Below are positions 24,763-33,614 of a stretch of DNA of 64,000 nt, one piece after another. A model generated the notes under the pieces. That model saw only the letters and a program-made list of their open reading frames with translations. It made no database searches and was not told where the DNA came from. Each line of letters begins with the position of its first letter. Position 1 is the stretch's first letter. Origin of the DNA: Planomonospora_B alba (GTDB lineage Bacteria > Actinomycetota > Actinomycetes > Streptosporangiales > Streptosporangiaceae); contig NZ_BAAAUT010000001.1 of the NCBI RefSeq assembly GCF_039534085.1, forward strand, positions 1 through 64,000. Direction: 5' to 3'. Both the position numbers and the translations under genes were made by a program.

Positions 24763-25377
24763 TCACTCCTGCGCCGCGACGCCCCGGGCCAGCGGGGCCT
24801 GGAGCCGGAAGCGCACGGCCGCGATCCGCAGCCCGAAGGTGAGGACCGCCGCCGCGAGTGTGGCGGGCCAGCCGCGCAGGTCGGCGACGTGGAGCGCGGC
24901 CATCAGCGCCGAGCCGAGCAGGGCGGGCACCGCGTAGAACTGGCGGTCGTACAGCAGGATGGGCACCTGCCCCGACAGCACGTCGCGCAGCACGCCGCCG
25001 CCGACCGCCGTGATGACCCCGAGCAGCACGGCGTGCAGCGGGCTGAAGCCGGCGTTCATCGCCTTCTCCGTGCCGACCGCGCAGAACAGGCCCAGGCCGG
25101 CCGCGTCGAAGACGTTCACCACGGGCATCACCCGCAGGACGTGCGGATGCCAGAAGAACACGATCACCGTGGCGGCCAGCGGCACGACGACGTAGCCGAC
25201 GCTGGTGAAGGCGACGGGCCGCGCGTCGAGGATCAGGTCCCGCAGGATCCCGCCGCCCAGCGCGGTCATCGAGGCGAGCACGGCCATGCCGACCACGTCC
25301 AGCCGCCTGCGCACGCCGACGAGCGCGCCGGAGAGCGCGAAGACGAAGATCCCGACGAGATCGAGCACCTGGGTCAC
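24763..25377 (-). CDS. TRIC/UPF0126-family membrane channel protein
   Basis: Membrane protein of 204 aa with seven predicted helices built from two copies of the UPF0126 (YadS/YicG) domain: FALSGALVGVRR with TALGGGILRDL in the first, FCAVGTEKA with TAVGGGVLRDVLSG in the second. Bacterial members fold like trimeric intracellular cation (TRIC) channels and pass K+/Na+; some have been linked to glycine uptake. GTG 25377 follows directly after a purine-rich stretch and starts just before the first helix; the longer frame to 25431 adds an Arg/Gly-rich segment without support. Converges on the MocR gene. Confidence 0.88.
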   Translation of the reverse strand: MTQVLDLVGIFVFALSGALVGVRRRLDVVGMAVLASMTALGGGILRDLILDARPVAFTSVGYVVVPLAATVIVFFWHPHVLRVMPVVNVFDAAGLGLFCAVGTEKAMNAGFSPLHAVLLGVITAVGGGVLRDVLSGQVPILLYDRQFYAVPALLGSALMAALHVADLRGWPATLAAAVLTFGLRIAAVRFRLQAPLARGVAAQE

Positions 25378-25620
25378 CCGGAAATGCTCCCACGACCGGC
25401 CCCGCCGTCCCGTGCCACGACCGGCCCCCACGGCCTCACGTCACGGCCGGAGCCGCCCGCGCCCCGACCGGCCGTGCGGTCCGCGCCGTGCGGTCCGCCG
25501 GGGCGCGACGCCTCCGGTAACAGCGGGATTCCTTCTTCCCGTACGGGTCTTGTCCGGTCCGACGAGGTGTGGTGCGATGCATGCCAATCGTGCAAGTGAG
25601 CACTTTCTCGGAGGCGCGTC

Positions 25621-27459
25621 ATGGATGAGGTCCTGGATGTGCGCACCGCGATCGAGCAGGAGATCGCGGGCCGTACCGTATGCGCACAGCTGAAGGAGGC
25701 GGCGGAGGACAACCCCGACGCGCCCGCCTACTCCGATCCCGCGCCGGGCGGCTGGACCACCCTGACCTACGCCGAGGCCCGGCGGCGGGTGCTCCAGATC
25801 GCCGCGGCCTTCGCCGCCCTCGGCGTGGAGCCCGGCGACACCGTCGCGCTGATGATGGTCAACCGCAGCGAGCACGTGCTGGCCGACCTGGGCGCCGTGC
25901 ACGCCGGGGCCGCGTCCTGCTCGGTCTACGCCACCTTCACCCCCGACCAGGTCGCCTTCGTCGCAGGCGACGTCGGCGCGAAGGTCGCGGTGCTGGGCGG
26001 CCGGGCGGAGCTGGCCCGCTGGGAGCCGATCCTGGACGAGCTGCCCCGCCTGACGAGGATCGTGATGCTCCAGGACGCCCCGGCCGGCGACGACCGGTTC
26101 ATGGCCTGGGACGACTTCCTGGCGCTGGGGCGCGAGCGGCTCGAGGCCGACCCCGCCGGGGTCGACGCCCGCTGGCAGGCGGTCAGGCCGGACGACGTGC
26201 TGACCGTCCTGTACACCTCGGGCACCACCGGCAACCCCAAGGGCGTGCCGCTGACCCACGCCAACGTGCTCTACGAGGTCGGCGCCACCGACCGGATGAC
26301 CACGCTGCCCACCCACGGCACCCAGATCTCCTACCTGACCTACGCGCACATCGCCGAGCGGGTGCTCAGCCTCTACCTGCCGCTGTTCAAGATCTCCCAC
26401 GTGCACTTCTGCACCGACCTGGCCAACCTCGGCGCGACGCTCGCCCAGGTCAAGCCGGTGATGTTCTTCGGCGTCCCCCGGGTCTGGGAGAAGATCATGG
26501 CCCGGCTGCAGGCGCTGATGGCGAGCCAGCCCGCCGAGCAGCAGGAGAACGTCCGCAAGGCGATGGCCGCCGGGCTGGCCTACATCGAGGCCGGGCAGTA
26601 CGGCCGGACCGTCACCCCCGAGATCCAGGCGGCGTACGAGCAGGCCGACACCTCGCTCCTGTCGATCGTCCGCTCCATGATCGGGTTCGACAACGCCCGC
26701 TGGCTGGCCACCGCCGCCGCCCCGATGCCGATCGAGGTGCAGCGCTTCTTCGCCGGCCTCGGCATGAGGATCCTCGACGTGTACGGCATGACCGAGACCA
26801 CCGGCGCCTTCACCGGCAACACCGACGAGGCATACCGGCTCGGCACCGTCGGCCGGGGCCAGCCCGGCGTCGAGGTCCGCATCGCCGAGGACGGCGAGAT
26901 CCTCACCCGCAGCCCGCTCAACACCGCCGGCTACCTGAACAGGCCCGAGGCCACCGCCGAACTGATCGACGCCGACGGATGGCTGCACACCGGCGACGTC
27001 GGCTCCCTCGACTCCGACGGCTTCCTGCGGATCGTCGACCGGAAGAAGGAGCTCATCATCACCGCCGGCGGCGAGAACATCTCCCCGGCCAACATCGAGA
27101 GCCGCCTCAAGGAGCACCCGCTCATCGGCCAGGCCCTCGCCTACGGCGACGGCAGGCCGTACCCGGTGGCGATCCTGACCCTCGACGGCGAGGTCGCCCC
27201 CGGCTGGGCGCAGGCCAACGGGATCGAGGCCGCCACCCTCGCCGAGCTCGCCGAGCACCCCGACGTCCTCAAGGCCGTGGAGGCGGCCGTCGCCGCGGCC
27301 AACGAGAAGCTCGCCCGGGTCCAGCAGGTCAAGCGCTGGCGTCTGCTCCCGGTGGAGTGGACGCCCGAGACCGAGGAGCTCACCCCGAGCCTGAAGCTCA
27401 AGCGCCGCGTCATCCACGCCAAGTACGCCGGGATCATCGACGAGATGTACGCCCGCTGA
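25621..27459 (+). CDS. Long-chain acyl-CoA synthetase (FadD15-like)
   Basis: AMP-forming fatty acid:CoA ligase, 612 aa. ANL-family motifs: VLYTSGTTGNPKGVPLTHAN (P-loop), VYGMTETTGAF (acyl-pocket/adenine region), DGWLHTGDVGSLD and the hinge-linked DRKKELIITAGGENISP. The long insert between about 230 and 340 is typical of the FadD15/FACL branch that activates long-chain fatty acids. GGAGGCGTC precedes ATG 25621. A perfect 17-bp terminator follows. Physiological role could be fatty-acid uptake or recycling; no beta-oxidation genes adjoin. Confidence 0.93.
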   Translation: MDEVLDVRTAIEQEIAGRTVCAQLKEAAEDNPDAPAYSDPAPGGWTTLTYAEARRRVLQIAAAFAALGVEPGDTVALMMVNRSEHVLADLGAVHAGAASCSVYATFTPDQVAFVAGDVGAKVAVLGGRAELARWEPILDELPRLTRIVMLQDAPAGDDRFMAWDDFLALGRERLEADPAGVDARWQAVRPDDVLTVLYTSGTTGNPKGVPLTHANVLYEVGATDRMTTLPTHGTQISYLTYAHIAERVLSLYLPLFKISHVHFCTDLANLGATLAQVKPVMFFGVPRVWEKIMARLQALMASQPAEQQENVRKAMAAGLAYIEAGQYGRTVTPEIQAAYEQADTSLLSIVRSMIGFDNARWLATAAAPMPIEVQRFFAGLGMRILDVYGMTETTGAFTGNTDEAYRLGTVGRGQPGVEVRIAEDGEILTRSPLNTAGYLNRPEATAELIDADGWLHTGDVGSLDSDGFLRIVDRKKELIITAGGENISPANIESRLKEHPLIGQALAYGDGRPYPVAILTLDGEVAPGWAQANGIEAATLAELAEHPDVLKAVEAAVAAANEKLARVQQVKRWRLLPVEWTPETEELTPSLKLKRRVIHAKYAGIIDEMYAR

Positions 27460-27476
27460 CGGCACCCGGCGCCGCG

Positions 27477-27520
27477 AGGAGCCCGTCCCGCGGAGGCCGC
27501 CGCCCGCGGGACGGGCTCCT
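27477..27520 (+). terminator. Terminator after the acyl-CoA synthetase gene
   Basis: Perfect 17-bp arms (27477-27493, 27504-27520), 10-nt loop, followed by TT, 17 nt after the stop. Confidence 0.8.
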
Positions 27521-27593
27521 TGGCGCTCTCTTGGCCGTCCGCGGGTCTGTCGCCTCCAGGATCATTGCCGGACGCTGTCTAGCGTTCCTGGTC

Positions 27594-28385
27594 ATGACCT
27601 TCAGAGCTTTTCTCGTCTCCCTGACGGCCACGGCCTGCGCGCTGCCCGTGGTGGTCGCGGCGGCGCCCGTCGCGGCGGCGCCCGCGGCGCCCGCCGTGAC
27701 CACCGTGGCCGCCGCGGCGGACCACCACGTGGCGATCCGCTCGATCACCCTGCGCCCGGCGAACCCGGTGGTCCACCCGGACCGGCCGGTCCGCCTGGTG
27801 ATCGAGGTGGTCGCCCGCGGGGTCTCCGGCCGCGACGGCGTGACGATCAAGGTGGAGCCCGGCGCGCCGCCCGCCTCCGCCCGCCGGCCCGGGAGGGAGC
27901 AGGGTCTGCAGCAGGCGGAGGAGAGCACGCAGCGGCGCGTGCCGGGCTGGCGGACCTGGCGGTTCCTGCCGGAGCGGCGGCTGACCCGCTGGTACCCCAC
28001 CGGCCTGTGGACCGTCACCGCCGTCGCGAAGGCCTCCGACGGCACCCGCGTCGTCCGGCACACCGGCTTCCGGCTGCGCCACGCGACCGACTTCAGCGCG
28101 CTCGAGGTGGGCCGGGCGGACGGCGCCGTGCGGGTCAGCGGGGTGCTGAACCGGGTCGACCCGCAGGGATACCTGGACTACGCCCCCTTCCCCCGCCAGC
28201 GCGTGGAGATCATGTACCGGCCGGAGCGGGGCGGGGCCTGGCGCACCGTCGCCACGGACGTGACGGACCGGACGGGACGCTTCACCCGGACGGTCCGGGA
28301 CCACCGGAACGGGCAGTGGCGGGTCCGCTTCCCGGGGACCGGGCGCCACGCCCCCGAGCTGAGCGCCGTCCACCGGATCGGCTGA
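27594..28385 (+). CDS. Secreted protein of unknown function
   Basis: Not recognised. 263 aa with a signal peptide (TFRAFLVSLTATACALPVVV followed by an Ala-rich cleavage region near residues 28-40). The mature part is rich in beta-strand-like segments and seems to contain two immunoglobulin-like halves: residues ~48-160 (RPVRLVIEVVARGVSG... WTVTAVAKASDG) and ~170-260 (VRVSGVLNRVDPQG... QWRVRFPGTGRHAPELS), the second resembling carboxypeptidase-regulatory-like repeats in actinomycete exoproteins. TAGCGT lies 8 nt before the ATG, so a leaderless start is plausible. Stand-alone, convergent on the flavoprotein gene. Confidence 0.75.
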   Translation: MTFRAFLVSLTATACALPVVVAAAPVAAAPAAPAVTTVAAAADHHVAIRSITLRPANPVVHPDRPVRLVIEVVARGVSGRDGVTIKVEPGAPPASARRPGREQGLQQAEESTQRRVPGWRTWRFLPERRLTRWYPTGLWTVTAVAKASDGTRVVRHTGFRLRHATDFSALEVGRADGAVRVSGVLNRVDPQGYLDYAPFPRQRVEIMYRPERGGAWRTVATDVTDRTGRFTRTVRDHRNGQWRVRFPGTGRHAPELSAVHRIG

Positions 28386-28445
28386 CCGCCCGAACCGCCG
28401 TCCGGCGCGGCGTGGGTGCCCAGGCGGGCGGCGCGGTGCGGGCGC

Positions 28446-29459
28446 TCAGGCGAGCGCGTGCACCGCCGCGCCGAACAGGGCGGGCATGCGCTGCGCCGCC
28501 GGGACGATCAACCGCGCCGCCGCGCGGTGCCGCCTGACGGCCAGCAGCGCGCCGGTGAGCACCCGGTGCCGACGCGACAGCCGCGCCCAGGCGCCCTCGT
28601 ACGCCCGGGGGTCACCGGCGCGCAGGCAGTCCACCAGCGCACGCGCGGACAGCAGGGCGAGCGATATCCCCTCGCCGGTCAGCGCGTCGGTGTACCCGGC
28701 GGCGTCACCGACCAGCAGCACCCGCCCGGCGACCCGGGAGCGCACCCGCCGGCGCATCGGCCCGGCGCCGCGCACCGGGGTCGTGGCCGGGCGGTCCAGC
28801 CTGGCCAGCAGCGCGGGGAACTCGCGCAGCCGCTCGGCGTAGCCGCCCCGCCGGGAGGTGAGCACCACCACGCCCACCAGGTCCTCACCCACCGGTGTCA
28901 CGTACGCCTCGCCGCCCGCCGCCCAGTGCACCTCGACGTAGTCCGTCCAGGGGGCGACCGCGTAGTGCCGCCGCAGGCCGTACCGGCGCGGCCCGCCGCC
29001 GGGCAGGTCCAGTCCGAGCAGCGCCCGCACCGGTGAGTGCAGGCCGTCGGCGGCCACCAGCCAGCGCGCCCGCATGCCCGCCGCCTCGACGCCGCCGTCC
29101 CACTGCCGCAGCGAGGTCACCCGCCCGGGGACGGTCCGCACGCCCAGTTCGGCCGCGCGCCGCGCCAGCGCCGCGTGCAGCTCGGTACGGCGCACGCCCA
29201 GCCCGGTGCCGCCCGTGAAGTCCGCCTGGGCCCGGTGGGGCCCGTCCAGATAGCGGATCCCGCGCAGCGGCCGGCCGGCCGGCTCCACGCCCATGGACCG
29301 CAGGACGGCGACCCCGCTCGGCATCAGCCCCTCGCCGCACGCCTTGTCCACCGGACCGGGCCGGGGCTCGACCACGACCGCCTCCATGCCGGCCCGCGCC
29401 GCGTGGATGGCGGTCGCCAGCCCGGCTGGCCCTCCGCCGGCGACCAGCACGTCGATCAT
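28446..29459 (-). CDS. FAD-dependent oxidoreductase/hydroxylase (SrsC-like) of PKS operon
   Basis: Flavoprotein of the geranylgeranyl-reductase/aromatic hydroxylase class, 337 aa. N-terminal DVLVAGGGPAGLATAIHAARAG binds FAD, CGEGLMPSGV is a substrate-side motif, and VLLVGDAAGYTDALTGEGISLAL is the second FAD motif. It is the third gene of a minus-strand operon with a type III PKS and an ICMT-like methyltransferase; its ATG overlaps the methyltransferase stop (ATGA). In Streptomyces griseus the similarly arranged SrsC hydroxylates alkylresorcinols to give quinones, so the same role is inferred here. A terpenoid double-bond reductase is the alternative, given the UbiA gene nearby. Confidence 0.85.
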   Translation of the reverse strand: MIDVLVAGGGPAGLATAIHAARAGMEAVVVEPRPGPVDKACGEGLMPSGVAVLRSMGVEPAGRPLRGIRYLDGPHRAQADFTGGTGLGVRRTELHAALARRAAELGVRTVPGRVTSLRQWDGGVEAAGMRARWLVAADGLHSPVRALLGLDLPGGGPRRYGLRRHYAVAPWTDYVEVHWAAGGEAYVTPVGEDLVGVVVLTSRRGGYAERLREFPALLARLDRPATTPVRGAGPMRRRVRSRVAGRVLLVGDAAGYTDALTGEGISLALLSARALVDCLRAGDPRAYEGAWARLSRRHRVLTGALLAVRRHRAAARLIVPAAQRMPALFGAAVHALA

Positions 29460-30019
29460 GCCGGGGTCCGCCCCGGTGCCGGGGCGAGCGCGGCCAGGGC
29501 GGCGTTCTCGCAGCGGATCCGGACCGCCATCAGCGCCGCGTTGCCGGCCGTGAAGACCACGGCGGTGACCCACGCCCCGTGCACCAGGGGCAGGGCCGCC
29601 CCCTCCACCGCCACGGCGACGTAGTTGGGATGGCGCAGCAGCCGGTAGGGGCCGCTCACCACCGCGGGCAGACCGGGAACCACGATGACCTGGGTGTTCC
29701 ACTGCCGCCCCAGCGCGGCCACGCACCACCAGCGCAGCGCCTGCGCGGCGAGTACGAGGGCCAGCATCGGCCAGCCGAGCGCCGGGACGAAGGGACGGCC
29801 GGCCAGGCCCGCCTCCAGCAGGCACCCGGCGAGCAGGCCCGTGTGCAGCGCGACCATCCACGGGTAGTGGCCGCGCCCGGAGACCACGCCGCCGCGGGCC
29901 AGGCTCCACCGCGTGTTGCGGCGGGCGACGGCCAGTTCGGCGAGGCGCTCGGCCGCGACGAGCAGGATGAGCAGCAGGTACCACGGCGACAGCTGCCAGA
30001 GCACCGTCGGCCCCCTCAC
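29456..30019 (-). CDS. ICMT-like membrane methyltransferase (SrsB-like)
   Basis: Integral membrane SAM-dependent O-methyltransferase of the isoprenylcysteine-carboxyl-methyltransferase family, 187 aa with about five hydrophobic helices. The C-terminal signature GPYRLLRHPNYVAVAVEG, with the RHPxY core and the following Glu, is the SAM-binding region of this family. GTG 30019 overlaps the PKS stop (GTGA) and its own stop overlaps the flavoprotein ATG (ATGA), so the three genes are translationally coupled. By analogy to SrsB it would methylate a phenolic lipid made by the PKS; direct evidence is lacking. Confidence 0.87.
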   Translation of the reverse strand: MRGPTVLWQLSPWYLLLILLVAAERLAELAVARRNTRWSLARGGVVSGRGHYPWMVALHTGLLAGCLLEAGLAGRPFVPALGWPMLALVLAAQALRWWCVAALGRQWNTQVIVVPGLPAVVSGPYRLLRHPNYVAVAVEGAALPLVHGAWVTAVVFTAGNAALMAVRIRCENAALAALAPAPGRTPA

Positions 30020-31089
30020 CAGCGCAGCAGGACGAGTTCGGAGCAGAAACCCGGGCCCATCGCGATGACCAGGCCCGCACCGCCCGGCGGCGGTCCCAGC
30101 GCGATCGTGTCGCGCAGCACGTGCAGCACCGAGGCGGACGAGAGGTTCCCGACCTCGGCCAGCGAGCGGCGCGTGACGTCCAGTGCGCCGGGCGGCAGCC
30201 GGAGCGCCTCGGTGACGGCCTCGATCACCTTCGGGCCGCCGGGGTGGCAGACCCAGGCCGCGACCTCGCCGGGGGTCAGGCCGTGCCCGGCCAGGAAGCG
30301 CTCCACGTCGCCGGCCAGATGGGTCCTGACCAGGTCGGGGACGCTCGCGTCGAGCACCACCCGGAAACCGGTGTCGCCGACGTCCCAGCCCATCGCCCGC
30401 TCGGATCCGGGGTAGAGCCGGCTGCGGGAGGCCACCACCCGCGGGCCCCGCGGCGCCGCGGCCCGCGCCGCGCGCCCGTCGCCGCAGGCCACCACCGCGG
30501 CCGCGCCGTCGCCGAACAGCGCACCGGCCACCAGGTTGGCGACGGAGGCGTCGTCGCGCTGCAGGGTCAGCGAGCACAGCTCGACGGACAGCAGCACGGC
30601 CACGTGGTCGGGCCAGCCGCGCAGGTAGTCGTCGATCCGGGCGATCCCGGCGGCTCCCGCGACGCAGCCGAGACCGAACACCGGGATCCGCTTGACGTCG
30701 GGGCGCAGGCCCAGCCTGCCCGCCAGCCGGGCCTCCAGGGACGGCACGGCCAGGCCGGTCACGGACGTGCACATGATCATGTCCACCTCGTCCGGGGCGA
30801 TCCCGGCGGCCTCCAGGGCGCCGCTCACCGCCTCGGCGCCCAGTTCGACGGCGGTCTCGACGAACAGGTCGTTGGCCGTCCCGAAACCGTCGATCTTGCC
30901 GTACCGGTCGAGCGGCAGGCTCAGGTGGCGGTGGCCGACCCCGGCACCGGCGTGGAAGCGGTCCAGGAGCGAGCGGTCGGCCCCGGCGGGCAGGCAGAGC
31001 TCCGCGAACGCGTCCGCGATCTCGTCCTGTGCGTAGCGATGTGGGGGAAGAACGCCGTGGACAGCGGCGATACGGCTCAATCGGGACAC
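30016..31089 (-). CDS. Type III polyketide synthase (alkylresorcinol/pyrone synthase-like)
   Basis: Homodimeric chalcone-synthase-fold enzyme, 357 aa, that extends an acyl-CoA starter with malonyl-CoA and cyclises the product. Catalytic triad present: Cys142 (FGLGCVAGAAG), His282 (VCHPGGPKV), Asn315 (VGNLSSAS). GDGAAAVV and the terminal GPGFCSELVLLRW are family hallmarks. Bacterial enzymes of this group make alkylresorcinols or alkylpyrones. Start GTG 31089 (a TTG at 31080 is possible). First gene of an operon with a methyltransferase and a flavoprotein, and divergent from a UbiA prenyltransferase gene over 143 bp. Starter and chain length cannot be read from sequence. Confidence 0.93.
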   Translation of the reverse strand: MSRLSRIAAVHGVLPPHRYAQDEIADAFAELCLPAGADRSLLDRFHAGAGVGHRHLSLPLDRYGKIDGFGTANDLFVETAVELGAEAVSGALEAAGIAPDEVDMIMCTSVTGLAVPSLEARLAGRLGLRPDVKRIPVFGLGCVAGAAGIARIDDYLRGWPDHVAVLLSVELCSLTLQRDDASVANLVAGALFGDGAAAVVACGDGRAARAAAPRGPRVVASRSRLYPGSERAMGWDVGDTGFRVVLDASVPDLVRTHLAGDVERFLAGHGLTPGEVAAWVCHPGGPKVIEAVTEALRLPPGALDVTRRSLAEVGNLSSASVLHVLRDTIALGPPPGGAGLVIAMGPGFCSELVLLRW

Positions 31090-31232
31090 CCCCGGCGTGC
31101 GGACAGCGGCATACCTGCTCCCTGCCCACGCCGCCCGGCGCCATACCCTCCCGCGCGGGACGGCGACCTCTCCCCTGCTCCGCGCAGGCGCGCGCCCGGC
31201 CGTGCGGGCCGGAGCCGTCTAGGATCGCGTCC

Positions 31233-32132
31233 GTGACGACGAGCGGACCCCCTCGCCGGGACCGCGCCCGGCGCCCTCCCGGCCCTCCGGCGCTGCGGGT
31301 GCTCCGGGGGCTGCTGAGGGCCTGCCACCCCGGCCCGACCGCCGCGGTCACCACGCTGACCACCGCGCTGGCCGCGGCGAGCGGACGCGGCGCGGCCGAC
31401 TGCGCCCTGGTGGCCGCGGCCGTGCTGGCCGGCCAGCTCTCGATCGGCTGGTGCAACGACGCGGTGGACGCCGGCCGGGACCGCGCAGCCGGACGGAGCG
31501 GCAAACCGGTCGCCGACGGCACCGTCGGCACCCGGACGGCCTGGACCGCCGCGCTCACGGCCCTGGCGGCGTGCGTGCCGCTCTCCCTCGCCTCCGGCGC
31601 GGCGGCCGGGACCGTCCACCTCGCCGGGGTCGCCGCCGCGTGGGCCTACGACCTCGGGCTGAAGGCCACCCGGGTCTCCTGGGCGCCGTACGCCGTCGGA
31701 TTCGGCGTGCTGCCCGCCTTCGTCACGCTGGGCCTGCCGCACAGCCCGTGGCCGGCCTGGTGGGCGGTGCTCGCGGCGGCACTGCTCGGCTGCGGGGCGC
31801 ACCTGGCCAACGTGCTGCCGGACATCCCCGCCGACCTCGCCACCGGTGTGCGCGGCTGGCCGCAGCGGCTGGGGCCCGGCCGGGTCCGCGCGCTGATCCC
31901 GGTGCCGCTGCTGGCCGGCGCCTGCCTGCTCGTCCTGGCCGCGCCGGGCCCGCCCGGCCCCGCCGGCTGGGCGGCCCTGGCCGCCGCGGGCGCCCTCGCG
32001 GGCGGCGGGCTCCTGCTGGGCCGCCGCTCGCCGCGCGCGCCCTTCGTCGCCGCCGTCGCCGTCGCCGGGGTCGCCGTCCTGCTCCTGCTCGCCCAGGGCA
32101 CCGCGATCACCGCCTCACCACCGGGCGCCTGA
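31233..32132 (+). CDS. UbiA-family prenyltransferase
   Basis: Membrane-bound aromatic prenyltransferase homologue, 299 aa, about eight to nine TM helices. The first Mg-diphosphate motif NDAVDAGRD (Asn75, Asp76, Asp79, Asp83) and the second Asp motif LPDIPADLATG are intact, so it should be active. UbiA enzymes attach polyprenyl chains to aromatic acceptors or make related lipids. GTG 31233 has TAGGAT 7 nt upstream and no RBS, implying a leaderless mRNA. Divergent from the type III PKS operon; a joint pathway to a prenylated phenolic or quinone is an attractive but untested idea. Confidence 0.88.
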   Translation: MTTSGPPRRDRARRPPGPPALRVLRGLLRACHPGPTAAVTTLTTALAAASGRGAADCALVAAAVLAGQLSIGWCNDAVDAGRDRAAGRSGKPVADGTVGTRTAWTAALTALAACVPLSLASGAAAGTVHLAGVAAAWAYDLGLKATRVSWAPYAVGFGVLPAFVTLGLPHSPWPAWWAVLAAALLGCGAHLANVLPDIPADLATGVRGWPQRLGPGRVRALIPVPLLAGACLLVLAAPGPPGPAGWAALAAAGALAGGGLLLGRRSPRAPFVAAVAVAGVAVLLLLAQGTAITASPPGA

Positions 32133-32360
32133 GCGCCTCGGCTCCCCGTACGGGACGCCCGCCGTACGGCGCCGTCCGCCGCATGGCGGGCGCAGCCGAC
32201 CACCGGACGGGGGAGCGGGTCCTCGCCGGAGGGGAAGAGCGTTCGCCGTCCCCGCCGTTCACCGGAATGAGGAGACGTTAATGGGGTTGCGGGGGGTGAG
32301 TCCGTTCTGGCGTCATTGTCCTCGTTCGCAATCGATCTCGCCGGAGGGAGGCGACGTGGG

Positions 32361-33548
32361 ATGACGTACAACGAGGTGGCGGGCGGCCGCGCGCCGATCC
32401 GGATGTGGACCGATCCGGCCGAGGTCGAACCGGACGTCATGCGGCAGCTGCGCAACGTGTCCGACCTGCCGTGGGTGCACGGGGTCGCGGTGATGCCGGA
32501 CGTGCACCACGGCAAGGGGGCCACCGTGGGCTCGGTCATCGCGATGCGCGACGCGGTCTCGCCGGCGGCGGTGGGGGTGGACATCGGCTGCGGGATGACC
32601 GCCGTGAAGACCTCCTACCGGGCCGAGAGCCTGCCCGACAACCTCCGCTACCTCCGCTCGAAGCTGGAGCAGGCGGTCCCCGTCGGATTCGGCCACCACA
32701 AGCGGCCGGTCGACCCGACGAGGCTGCACGGCTTCAAGACCGCCGACTGGGCGGACTTCTGGCAGGGCTTCGACCGCCTGGCGCCCGCCGTACGGGGCAA
32801 GAGGGAGCGGGCGGAGGTCCAGATGGGCACCCTCGGGGGAGGCAACCACTTCCTGGAGGTCTGCGCCGACGACGAGGGCACGGTCTGGGTCGTGCTGCAC
32901 TCCGGATCGCGCAACATCGGCAAGGAACTGGCCGAGCACCACATCGGCGAGGCGCAGCGCCTGCCGCACAACCAGGACCTGCCGGACCGCGACCTCGCGG
33001 TGTTCGTCGGGGGCACGCCGCAGATGGACGCCTACCGCAGGGACCTGTTCTGGGCGCAGGACTACGCACGCCGCAACAGGGCGGTCATGATGGCCCTGGT
33101 CTGCGACGTGCTCCGGCGCCACCTTCCCGGCATCACCTTCGAGCAGCCGATCTCCTGCCACCACAACTACGTGGCCCAGGAGCGGTACGACGGCGTGGAT
33201 GTGCTCGTCACCCGCAAGGGCGCGATCCGCGCGGGATCCGGCGAACTCGGCATCATCCCCGGCTCGATGGCGACCGGCACCTACATAGTGAGGGGCCTGG
33301 GGAACGCCGCGGCGTTCAACTCGGCCTCGCACGGTGCCGGTCGCCGGATGAGCCGGAACAAGGCCAGGAGGACCTTCACGCTGGAGGACTTCAAGACGCA
33401 GACCGCGGGCGTCGAGTGCCGCAAGGACACCGGCGTCATCGACGAGATCCCCGCGGCCTACAAGGACATCGAGTCGGTCATGGCCGCCCAGTCCGACCTG
33501 GTCGAGGTCGTCGCCCACCTGCGCCAGCTCGTCTGCATCAAGGGCTGA
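32361..33548 (+). CDS. rtcB: RNA-splicing ligase RtcB
   Basis: GTP-dependent RNA ligase joining 2',3'-cyclic-phosphate or 3'-phosphate ends to 5'-OH ends, used in RNA repair. 395 aa, as in the shorter bacterial RtcB branch. Visible motifs: MPDVHHGKGATVGSV, VGVDIGCGM with the metal-binding Asp/Cys, LGGGNHFLEV, HSGSRNIG, SCHHNYV, and the guanylylated His324 in ASHGAGRRMSR. GGAGGGAGG precedes ATG 32361. No rtcA or RtcR is nearby. It shows no obvious partner in the flanking genes. Confidence 0.96.
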   Translation: MTYNEVAGGRAPIRMWTDPAEVEPDVMRQLRNVSDLPWVHGVAVMPDVHHGKGATVGSVIAMRDAVSPAAVGVDIGCGMTAVKTSYRAESLPDNLRYLRSKLEQAVPVGFGHHKRPVDPTRLHGFKTADWADFWQGFDRLAPAVRGKRERAEVQMGTLGGGNHFLEVCADDEGTVWVVLHSGSRNIGKELAEHHIGEAQRLPHNQDLPDRDLAVFVGGTPQMDAYRRDLFWAQDYARRNRAVMMALVCDVLRRHLPGITFEQPISCHHNYVAQERYDGVDVLVTRKGAIRAGSGELGIIPGSMATGTYIVRGLGNAAAFNSASHGAGRRMSRNKARRTFTLEDFKTQTAGVECRKDTGVIDEIPAAYKDIESVMAAQSDLVEVVAHLRQLVCIKG

Positions 33549-33614
33549 CCGGTTCCGAGGACCTGCGCCGCGGCGGCGGGACCGCCGGCGGCGCAGCCGC
33601 CGGGCCGGGGCCGG

